Assembly: GCA_910587555.1 (NCBI GenBank)
Contig: CAJULV010000005.1
Location: 1-53,016, forward strand
From: an uncultured Acetatifactor sp.
GTDB taxonomy: Bacteria; Bacillota; Clostridia; Lachnospirales; Lachnospiraceae
Length of the DNA: 53,016 nt
Direction of reading: 5' to 3'
Shown here: positions 8,657-15,576 of the stretch, in pieces
Layout of the letters: each line of letters begins with the position of its first letter
Numbering within the stretch: position 1 is the stretch's first letter
The notes under the pieces: generated by a model
What the model was told of the DNA's origin: nothing
Database searches by the model: none
Seen by the model: only the letters and a program-made list of their open reading frames with translations
Position numbers and translations under genes: made by a program

Positions 8657-9667
8657 ATGGCTTTATTTGAATCATATGAAAGACGTATTGATAAAATTAC
8701 GGAAGTTCTGAAGGGCTATGGTATTTCTTCTATCGAAGAAGCTGAGAAGATTACCAAAGACGCAGGGCTTGACGTATACGAGCAGGTGAAGAAGATCCAG
8801 CCCATCTGCTTTGAGAACGCATGCTGGGCTTATACCGTAGGCGCCGCTATTGCCATCAAAAAGGGGTGCCGCAAGGCTGCAGATGCAGCGGCTGCCATCG
8901 GAGAGGGCCTTCAGGCATTCTGTATTCCCGGATCCGTTGCCGATACCCGTAAGGTAGGCCTTGGCCACGGCAACCTGGGCAAGATGCTTCTGGAAGAAGA
9001 GACCGACTGCTTCTGCTTCCTGGCAGGGCATGAGTCCTTCGCCGCTGCGGAAGGTGCTATCGGCATCGCCGAGAAGGCAAATAAGGTCCGCCAGAAACCT
9101 CTGCGCGTTATCCTGAACGGTCTTGGAAAAGATGCCGCAAAGATCATCTCCCGTATCAATGGTTTTACATTTGTTGAGACAGAATATGATCCTTACACCA
9201 ACGAAGTGAAGGAAATCGAGAGGATTGCTTACTCAGAGGGACTTCGCTCCAAGGTAAACTGCTACGGATCCAACAGCGTTCCCGAGGGCGTTGCCATCAT
9301 GTGGAAGGAGAACGTGGACGTATCCATCACCGGTAACTCCACCAATCCCACCAGATTCCAGCATCCCGTTGCAGGTACCTACAAGAAGGAAAGAACCGAA
9401 GCCGGCAAGAAGTACTTCTCCGTTGCTTCCGGCGGCGGCACAGGACGTACCCTGCATCCGGATAACATGGCTGCAGGCCCTGCTTCCTACGGCTTCACCG
9501 ATACCCTGGGACGTATGCATTCCGACGCGCAGTTTGCAGGTTCTTCCTCTGTTCCTGCACATGTGGAGATGATGGGCCTCATCGGCATGGGCAACAACCC
9601 CATGGTTGGCGCTACCGTGGCTGTGGCCGTTTCCATCGAGGAAGCTGCTAAGGAAGGGAAGTTCTAG
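8657..9667 (+). CDS. GGGtGRT protein (uncharacterised conserved family)
   Basis: A 336-residue protein named for the motif it carries, GGGTGRT, here at residues 259-265 (SVASGGGTGRTLHPD). Other features: Cys51, Cys56, Cys71, Cys89, Cys118, Cys120 and Cys202; glycine-rich GLGHGNLGKM (101-110); no signal peptide or membrane segment. The function of the family is not known to me; the partner scaffold suggests an iron-sulfur or other metal role. ATG at 8657 is chosen over an upstream in-frame start because AGGAGGACAGGAAGAA precedes it. Codon use is as strongly optimised as in its partner, which argues that both proteins are abundant and co-expressed. A terminator follows. Confidence 0.88.
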   Translation: MALFESYERRIDKITEVLKGYGISSIEEAEKITKDAGLDVYEQVKKIQPICFENACWAYTVGAAIAIKKGCRKAADAAAAIGEGLQAFCIPGSVADTRKVGLGHGNLGKMLLEEETDCFCFLAGHESFAAAEGAIGIAEKANKVRQKPLRVILNGLGKDAAKIISRINGFTFVETEYDPYTNEVKEIERIAYSEGLRSKVNCYGSNSVPEGVAIMWKENVDVSITGNSTNPTRFQHPVAGTYKKERTEAGKKYFSVASGGGTGRTLHPDNMAAGPASYGFTDTLGRMHSDAQFAGSSSVPAHVEMMGLIGMGNNPMVGATVAVAVSIEEAAKEGKF

Positions 9668-9688
9668 TAGTATATTGTAAAGTATCAG

Positions 9689-9721
9689 GCCTTCCCTGGA
9701 AGAATCCGGGGGAGGCTTTTA
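9689..9721 (+). terminator. intrinsic terminator after the GGGtGRT operon
   Basis: GCCTTCCC (9689-9696) pairs with GGGGAGGC (9709-9716), one T-G wobble, loop of 12 bases, followed by TTTTA. It lies 22 bases after the stop codon. Confidence 0.8.
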
Positions 9722-9826
9722 TATCTCTAAAACGATTCCGATAAAAAAATCTGTAAAGCGGATTCGAAGAAGCTGCCCGGTACCGGTTTCGAGAAAGCAG
9801 AGAGGAGAAGGAGTAAAAGCAGAATT

Positions 9827-11647
9827 ATGGAGACACTGAGATTTGGCTATCATTATTTCAAAAAGAATATGCCGGTGGCGGTTTTGGCGGAAATCTTAAG
9901 CTTTCTTGGCATCTTTGCGGAGCTTTTGCTGCCGCTTCTGTCCGGGCTCCTGATTGATTTTGTAATCCGGGAGGGGCAAGTAGGGGAAGACAGCGGCGGT
10001 TTCTTTCATTTCCTCCTTACGGGTCGTTTCGGACAGCCCCATACCATGCAGCTGTTTCTGGCCGTTGCCGCGGCGTTCGGGACATTGATGCTGCTGCGGA
10101 TTATCCTGATCTATATCCGGGACCTGATGCAGGAATGGGTTGGCTTGAGGCTGGAGACAGATTTGCGGTATATGACCTATGAAAAGCTTATGGAACTGGA
10201 TTCTGCCACCATAGCCGAGTATAATTCCGGCGAACTGCTGCAGATTTTAAACAGCGACACTATTATGTTCAAAGAGTTGTTCTGCCACAGGATTCCTTAT
10301 GTGGGGGACGCGATTTTCATGTTGGTGACGACGCTGGTGCTGATTGCGGGAATTGACCTTTCTTTTTTGATTATTCCGCTGCTTCTGATGCCATTTCTGA
10401 TGAAGACAGTACTCGATTTCAAGCGCAAAGCCCGGGAAAACTTCAGTGTAATCCGCCGGAAAAGCGCCGAGATGAATCTGACCGTCCAGGAAAACATTGC
10501 GGCAGTCCGCATTGTGCGTTCCTTTCACAACGAAGAACTGGAGAAGGAGAAGTTTCGTACCGTAAATACGAATTTCCTGGATGCGCGGATGAAGCAGATT
10601 TGGCTTTCTTCCAGGTTTGACCTGACATTTCAGGCGATCCGCCAGATTGCATACATCAGCACTATCGTAATCGGCGCGCTTCTGGTTATGCAGGGGCGGC
10701 TGACAGTGGGGTACATACTGTCCTCCTCAACATATGTGATGCGGCTTATGAATAATATTACCGGTGTAAACAACCATATTTTTAATATGCAGCAGCAGGC
10801 CATAGCAGGGGTGGCGCTGAAGCGCTTTATGGAAAAGGAGAGCAGAGTGCCGGAAGATAAGGCGGCAGAGCTTCGCTGTGATACGCCGGATATTGAGCTG
10901 AAGGATGTTTCCCTGGAGATGGACGGGCAGGAGATTTTAAAGCATATCAATATTCATGTTCCCTACGGGAAGAAGCTGGGGATTGTAGGAGAGACCGGTT
11001 CCGGAAAGAGCGTGCTGCTGAAGGCGCTGGTGCGGCTCTGTGATATTACGGAGGGGCAGATTACCATAAGCGGTCATGATATCAAAGAATTCAGCCTGGA
11101 TAATTTACGGAAGATGTATTCCTATGTGTTTCAGGATGTGTTTCTGTTCTCCAATACCATAGAATCCAATATTGCTTTCAGCCGGGAGGATATCGATGAG
11201 CGCATGGTGACAAGGGCAGCCGCAAACGCAGAGGCCGCCCGTTTTATCGACGCGCTTCCCGAGCGGTATAAGACGATTGTGGGAGAACGGGGGCTGGGAA
11301 TCTCCGGCGGGCAGAAACAGCGGATTTCCATCGCCAGAGCTTTTTTAAAGAATGCCCCGGTCTTTGTGCTGGATGACTCCACGTCTGCGCTGGATGTCAA
11401 TACGGAACGTGTGGTGCTGAAGAATATCTATGAACATTTTTCGGAGAAGACCCTGATTATTACGGCGCATCGCTTTTCCTCCGTCGCGGACTGTGATGAA
11501 ATTCTCTATATGAAGGACGGCGTCATTACGGAGCGCGGGACTTTTCGGGAACTGATGGAGCTGGAGGGAAGCTTTGCCCATATCTACCGGGTGCAGCAGG
11601 AGCAGGCGGCAGATGAGGTTTATTCGGAACAGGCATTTCCCGGATGA
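9827..11647 (+). CDS. ABC exporter half, degenerate-site subunit of a heterodimer
   Basis: A 606-residue fused transmembrane/ATPase subunit, first of a two-gene exporter. Residues 1-320 hold about six membrane helices (first near 17-45). The nucleotide-binding domain has Walker A GETGSGKS, signature ISGGQKQR and Walker B VFVLDD: the residue after Walker B is Asp instead of catalytic Glu. The partner has the complementary defect (altered signature), the pattern of heterodimeric exporters such as TM287/288, LmrCD and BmrCD with one hydrolytic site. Substrate is probably a drug or lipid-like compound; not determinable here. Its start has GAGGAGAAGG upstream. It is separated from the partner by 54 bp. 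Confidence 0.9.
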   Translation: METLRFGYHYFKKNMPVAVLAEILSFLGIFAELLLPLLSGLLIDFVIREGQVGEDSGGFFHFLLTGRFGQPHTMQLFLAVAAAFGTLMLLRIILIYIRDLMQEWVGLRLETDLRYMTYEKLMELDSATIAEYNSGELLQILNSDTIMFKELFCHRIPYVGDAIFMLVTTLVLIAGIDLSFLIIPLLLMPFLMKTVLDFKRKARENFSVIRRKSAEMNLTVQENIAAVRIVRSFHNEELEKEKFRTVNTNFLDARMKQIWLSSRFDLTFQAIRQIAYISTIVIGALLVMQGRLTVGYILSSSTYVMRLMNNITGVNNHIFNMQQQAIAGVALKRFMEKESRVPEDKAAELRCDTPDIELKDVSLEMDGQEILKHINIHVPYGKKLGIVGETGSGKSVLLKALVRLCDITEGQITISGHDIKEFSLDNLRKMYSYVFQDVFLFSNTIESNIAFSREDIDERMVTRAAANAEAARFIDALPERYKTIVGERGLGISGGQKQRISIARAFLKNAPVFVLDDSTSALDVNTERVVLKNIYEHFSEKTLIITAHRFSSVADCDEILYMKDGVITERGTFRELMELEGSFAHIYRVQQEQAADEVYSEQAFPG

Positions 11648-11701
11648 GTCCGGGGCCACGGGCCGGTACTGGCCCTGGCTGTGACAGAGGATGGACAAAA
11701 A

Positions 11702-13468
11702 ATGGCGAAACGCAATACTTATTTTGAAGACGAAAAAATAGAGAAAAAGATTGACCTGAAGCAGCTGCGCAGGACGCTTGCATACATCCTGCCTTATAAG
11801 CGGCTTCTCATCCTGGTCAGCAGCATGATGCTGGTGGCCGCAGTGGTTTCGCTGCTTCCGCCCCGCCTGCTTAAATTAGTGGTGGACGAAGTGGTAGTAA
11901 ACCAGGATTACCGCAGGTTGGCATTAACGGTCGGCAGCTTGGCGCTGCTGGCCGCCGTGGAGATATTGTCTTCTTTCGTACAGGCCAGGAGTATGGGAAA
12001 AATGGGCTTAAGTATCATTACAAGGATACGTGCGGATATTTTTGAGCGGCTGCAGCAGCTTTCTTTTGATTATTTTGACAATCGGCCCGATGGCAAGATT
12101 GTTGTGCGGGTGACAGAATATATCAACGGGTTGGCGGACTTTTTTTCAAACTATGTGATGATGTTTGCGATCTATGTCGTCAAGCTGGTGGTGGTGACGG
12201 TATTTATGCTTTCTTTAAGCCCCATGCTGACGCTGATTGTATTCGCTTCTGTGGTGCCCATGATGGTGATTATTTTCAGGCTCCGTTCCCGGCTGCGGAA
12301 AATGTATGCGGCTCACCGTGCGAAGAATTCCAATCGGACGGCTTTTCTGGTGGAATCCATCATGGGTGAGCAGATTGTCAAGAATTATAACCGAATCGAA
12401 ATCAACAGGGATATTTATCGTCAGATTCATGAGGAAAGCGTGAATATGTGGTGGGATATTGTAAAGCGGTCCCGGCTGAACGGGCCTGTAGTGCAGCTGT
12501 TCTGGAATGCCGGGACACTGTGTATCTTCGGTGCTGCCCTGGCATTGATTCTGGGCGGTGACGTGGGAATTACCGCCGGGGTGGTGATTACGTTTACCAG
12601 CTATATGGGCGCCTTCCAGGATCCGCTGGCCCAGCTGTCCACCATTATCCAGGAACTGGCACAGGTGAGTTCCAATCTGGAACAGGTCTTTGACACCATC
12701 GACTATCCGGCCGAGATTCAGGATAAGGAAAATTGCGTGGTTTTGAAAAATGTAAGAGGGAAGGTGGATTTTCAGGACGTTACCTTTTGCTATGAAGAGA
12801 ATACTGATATACTGAAGCATTTCACACTGCATGTAAAACCCGGAGAGACCATTGCCCTGGTGGGACCTACCGGCGCCGGAAAGACAACGATAATCAGCAT
12901 GCTGACCCGTTTTTATGATGTCAGACAGGGCAGTGTCAGCATAGACGATGTGGATGTGCGGGATGTCAGCCTGTACTCCCTGCGTTCCGAGGTGGGCGTA
13001 CTGATGCAGGATCCGTTTATTTTCAAGGGGACCGTCATGGACAATATCCGCTACGGCAGATGGGATGCCACCGATGAGGAGTGTATGGAAGCCGCCGGGA
13101 CGATTTTTGCGGACAAATTTATAAAACGGCTGAACGGCGGATATGGACATGTGCTGGAGGAACGGGGCAGCGGGCTGTCCGCCGGTGAGCGCCAGCTTAT
13201 CAGTTTTGCCAGGATTGTTCTGAAAAATCCTTCCATTGTGATTCTGGATGAGGCCACCAGTGCCATTGACACGGAGACGGAACTGTTGATACAGGAGGCC
13301 CTGGAAGTCCTTCTGAAGGGCAAGACAGCTTTTATTGTCGCCCACCGCCTGTCCACCATCCGGAATGCGGACCGTATCCTTTATATCGGCAACCAGGGAA
13401 TCGCGGAGGAGGGAACACATGAGGAGCTGATGGCGAAAAAAGGGCTTTACTATGAACTGGCCAGATGA
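11702..13468 (+). CDS. ABC exporter half, catalytic-site subunit of a heterodimer
   Basis: A 588-residue transmembrane/ATPase subunit. About six membrane helices lie in residues 25-310. The ATPase domain carries Walker A GPTGAGKTT, signature LSAGERQL (Ala and Glu replace the usual Gly-Gln, so the partner's site is impaired) and canonical Walker B IVILDEATSAID with Glu. With the upstream gene it forms a two-component exporter with one active and one degenerate ATP site. I start at ATG 11702 (MAKRNTYF), with AGAGG at 11686-11690; a GTG at 11681 is in frame. A fresh promoter-like box follows, so the small membrane-protein genes downstream are probably a separate unit. Confidence 0.9.
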   Translation: MAKRNTYFEDEKIEKKIDLKQLRRTLAYILPYKRLLILVSSMMLVAAVVSLLPPRLLKLVVDEVVVNQDYRRLALTVGSLALLAAVEILSSFVQARSMGKMGLSIITRIRADIFERLQQLSFDYFDNRPDGKIVVRVTEYINGLADFFSNYVMMFAIYVVKLVVVTVFMLSLSPMLTLIVFASVVPMMVIIFRLRSRLRKMYAAHRAKNSNRTAFLVESIMGEQIVKNYNRIEINRDIYRQIHEESVNMWWDIVKRSRLNGPVVQLFWNAGTLCIFGAALALILGGDVGITAGVVITFTSYMGAFQDPLAQLSTIIQELAQVSSNLEQVFDTIDYPAEIQDKENCVVLKNVRGKVDFQDVTFCYEENTDILKHFTLHVKPGETIALVGPTGAGKTTIISMLTRFYDVRQGSVSIDDVDVRDVSLYSLRSEVGVLMQDPFIFKGTVMDNIRYGRWDATDEECMEAAGTIFADKFIKRLNGGYGHVLEERGSGLSAGERQLISFARIVLKNPSIVILDEATSAIDTETELLIQEALEVLLKGKTAFIVAHRLSTIRNADRILYIGNQGIAEEGTHEELMAKKGLYYELAR

Positions 13469-13503
13469 TATATTTTATTCTGGAATTATTCTCATTTTTG
13501 TTG

Positions 13504-13509
13504 TATAAT
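13504..13509 (+). promoter_or_regulatory. consensus -10 box upstream of the DUF4190 gene
   Basis: A perfect TATAAT lies in an AT-rich gap 52 bases before the DUF4190 start. The -35 region (TGGAAT at 13481-13486) is poor. It would give the three small membrane-protein genes their own transcript, which ends at the terminator at 14776-14806. Confidence 0.4.
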
Positions 13510-13560
13510 AAATCTATCTGTTACATAAACCGTCATATATTTTATAAAAAGGAGAAGGAA

Positions 13561-13947
13561 ATGGACAACAACAACAATCAATACGGGCAAAACAATGGTC
13601 AGTACAGTAATTATCAGGATTACACGGCAAATGCCTCCTACCAGGCACCGCCGGATGACAGGGGGGGCAAGAGGACTAACGGGCTTCAGATAGCCGGCCT
13701 GGTCTGCGGTATTCTGGCAATCTGTACCAGCTGCTGTTACGGAATACCCGGTATTATCTTCGGCATTATAGGTTTGATCTGCGCAATTATAGGGAATAAC
13801 AGGTCGAAATCAGGCGTCGGGACAGCAGGGCTTGTATGTTCCATCATCGGCATTGTCCTGGGTGTTGCCGCATTAATATACTATATCTGGGCGATCGCTT
13901 ATCTGAATGAGATTGGTTATCTGGATATGATCCTGCAGGGAATGTAG
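13561..13947 (+). CDS. DUF4190-domain small membrane protein
   Basis: A 128-residue protein. Residues 1-40 are an Asn/Gln/Tyr-rich, disordered, cytoplasmic-looking tail. Two long hydrophobic segments follow, separated by the short polar stretch NNRSKSGVG: residues about 42-78 (GLVCGILAICTSC, then GIIGLICAIIG) and 88-113 (GLVCSIIGIVLGVAAL). The repeated G-L-V-C-x-I-x-G-I pattern is typical of the DUF4190 family. Function unknown. AAAAAGGAGAAGG immediately precedes the ATG, so I reject a longer frame opening at 13465 inside the preceding gene's stop. It is the first of three small membrane-protein genes in a row. Confidence 0.8.
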   Translation: MDNNNNQYGQNNGQYSNYQDYTANASYQAPPDDRGGKRTNGLQIAGLVCGILAICTSCCYGIPGIIFGIIGLICAIIGNNRSKSGVGTAGLVCSIIGIVLGVAALIYYIWAIAYLNEIGYLDMILQGM

Positions 13948-13962
13948 GGCAGGCGCATTCGG

Positions 13963-14436
13963 ATGGGGAGAAAAGGCGCATTGGCAGGGCACTTTTTCAA
14001 AAAAACCCGGGAACAGAGGCACAAGGGAGAAGCGGAGCTGGAGACGGAACTGTTCCGAATCGGGATAGTTCTTCTGGCGGCAGGATGCGGGGGCTGGCTT
14101 TTGTATCGTTATCTGCTTCGAGGGTTTCTTCCGGAGATTCCTTGCTTTTTTTCGGAGTATATGAAAATTTACTGCCCGGGATGCGGCGGAACAAGGGCAT
14201 TTCGGGCAATGCTTCAGGGCAGGTTCCTCCAGGCATTGTGGTATCATCCGCTGGTGCCCTATGGGTCCGTGGTCGGGGGTGGTTTTATGGTGACACAGGG
14301 CCTGAACAGGATCGGATTTCGACGGATAAGGGGCTGGCGCTATCACAACTGGTATATATATGGTGCTGTGGGAGTGATTTCAGGTAATTTCCTGATAAAA
14401 AATGTGCTGAGGCTTTTGTTCGGAATTACAATGTGA
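13963..14436 (+). CDS. DUF2752 membrane protein
   Basis: A 157-residue protein with the DUF2752 hallmark CPGCGGTRAF at about 71-80. A basic N-terminal region of about 30 residues comes first, then about three hydrophobic segments (28-48, 90-110, 128-152). The CxxC pair next to a membrane helix could bind metal or form a disulfide, but no function is established for the family. It follows DUF4190 after 15 bp with a weak ribosome binding site, so the exact start is uncertain. In other Firmicutes DUF2752 is also found beside small DUF4190 or dispanin-like proteins (general recollection). Confidence 0.8.
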   Translation: MGRKGALAGHFFKKTREQRHKGEAELETELFRIGIVLLAAGCGGWLLYRYLLRGFLPEIPCFFSEYMKIYCPGCGGTRAFRAMLQGRFLQALWYHPLVPYGSVVGGGFMVTQGLNRIGFRRIRGWRYHNWYIYGAVGVISGNFLIKNVLRLLFGITM

Positions 14437-14475
14437 TCAATGTGCTGCAGGTTTTTTAGAAAACGGGAGAATGAT

Positions 14476-14763
14476 ATGGACAAGAAGACAACGGATATCG
14501 TAGCTTATATTACCATTTTAGGCTGGCTGGTGGCTTATGTGGCAGGGGAGCGGGAAGACTCCAAATTTCATTTAAATCAGGCGCTGGTAGTGAATCTTGC
14601 ATTGATTATACTGGCAATGCTGATGCGGATTCCCCTGATCGGATGGGTGGCAGCACTGGTACAGTTAGCGGTAATTGTGTTTTGGATCATGGGGATCCTA
14701 TATGCGGTGAAAGAACAGGATAATGAAGTTCCGCTGCTTGGGTGCATAAAATTATTAAAATAA
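14476..14763 (+). CDS. DUF4870/Tic20-like small membrane protein
   Basis: A 95-residue, almost entirely hydrophobic protein with about three membrane segments. The segment KFHLNQALVVNL (28-39) matches the F-H-x-x-Q-A-L pattern of DUF4870/Tic20-like proteins. Start ATG 14476 follows GGGAGAATGAT; the frame extends 12 codons further up but overlaps the better ribosome binding site. Function unknown. It is the last gene before the terminator at 14776 and forms a unit with the DUF4190 and DUF2752 genes. Confidence 0.7.
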   Translation: MDKKTTDIVAYITILGWLVAYVAGEREDSKFHLNQALVVNLALIILAMLMRIPLIGWVAALVQLAVIVFWIMGILYAVKEQDNEVPLLGCIKLLK

Positions 14764-14775
14764 CGGAAAAAGGAA

Positions 14776-14806
14776 AAAGCTGTCACACAAAGGCGACGGC
14801 TTTTTT
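14776..14806 (+). terminator. bidirectional intrinsic terminator between convergent genes
   Basis: AAAGCTGTC (14776-14784) pairs with GACGGCTTT (14795-14803), one T-G wobble, followed by T6 on the + strand and preceded by A5, so it works for the minus-strand lipoprotein gene too. Confidence 0.85.
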
Positions 14807-14851
14807 CATGAAAAGACTTTCTTACATTGTCAGGAAGAACGGCAAAGAGGG

Positions 14852-15328
14852 TCAGTCCGTTCCATATTCAATTGTCAGATCCGGATCCTGAGGCTCCTCT
14901 CCATGCAGGAAGGAGATAATAATCTGGACCCTTTTGTAGGCCCTGGAATAATTTTGCCTGGCATATTCGGCAGTGCTTTCATTATACGAATTGTTGTCGA
15001 ACGCGTCATGATAACTCTGAACGGCTTCCGTCATGTATTCGCTGGATTCGTCTGCCAGCTCCTCCAGATAATCAAATTCTTCCGGAAAGTCAAGCTTCGC
15101 AAAGGAGCGGAAAACGATGTCCAGATCGTCCAGGTATGTAAGAAGCTCTTCGGAAGCGTTTTCTGCTTCCGCATCAATACTGTTGATGGAGGTATCAATC
15201 TCGGAAATCCTGGTACAAAAGTCATCCATGCTTTTTCGAAATTGGGTTAACGCAGTATCTTCGCCGCAGGCAGACAATAAAATGCCTGTGAAAAAAACTG
15301 CTATCATAATTCGGACTTTCATTTTCAA
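14852..15328 (-). CDS. small hypothetical lipoprotein
   Basis: About 158 residues, secreted and lipid-anchored: a basic start, a hydrophobic stretch (IMIAVFFTGI) and the lipobox LLSAC with the Cys as new N-terminus. The mature part is acidic and predicted helical with heptad-like spacing (for example SINSIDAEAENASEELLTYLDDLD), like helical-bundle lipoproteins of unknown role. AAGGAGG lies inside the longest frame, nine bases before a TTG at 15328 and fifteen before an ATG at 15322, so one of these is the real start. The gene diverges from metH and converges on the small membrane-protein unit, sharing its terminator. No recognised family. Confidence 0.72.
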   Translation of the reverse strand: MKMKVRIMIAVFFTGILLSACGEDTALTQFRKSMDDFCTRISEIDTSINSIDAEAENASEELLTYLDDLDIVFRSFAKLDFPEEFDYLEELADESSEYMTEAVQSYHDAFDNNSYNESTAEYARQNYSRAYKRVQIIISFLHGEEPQDPDLTIEYGTD

Positions 15329-15374
15329 CTGCCATAACCTCCTTCTGAAATGTTTCATAAGAAAATACTATTAA

Positions 15375-15403
15375 AATCTACCACAAACTGAGCATTTTCG
15401 CAA
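15375..15403 (-). promoter_or_regulatory. candidate promoter of the lipoprotein gene
   Basis: Reading the minus strand: TTGCGA (15403-15398), exactly 17 bp, TAGATT (15380-15375). Four of six bases match consensus in each box. It is placed suitably upstream of the ribosome binding site. Confidence 0.35.
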
Positions 15404-15437
15404 CCGTTTTTATGAAAAAAAAGGATAAATCCGCCCC

Positions 15438-15467
15438 TTTACGACTAAAACAGATATGTGGTATTAT
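15438..15467 (+). promoter_or_regulatory. extended -10 promoter for metH
   Basis: TTTACG (15438-15443), an 18-bp spacer, and TATTAT (15462-15467) preceded by the extended element TGg. The expected transcript start near 15474 leaves a leader of only about 100 bases before the likely metH ATG, too short for a cobalamin or SAM-I riboswitch. Confidence 0.5.
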
Positions 15468-15576
15468 AGAGATTAAGTTTTTCAGATGATTGTACATGGT
15501 ATCAGATAATCCTTTTGCTGATGGACAGAACAGCATTCACAGCACGGGAATTACGGAAAGGCACGGATATTCATTC

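Noticed and set aside
15468..15576. Cobalamin or SAM riboswitch before metH
   Set aside because: The leader is about 100 nt and lacks the conserved B12-box or SAM-I core.
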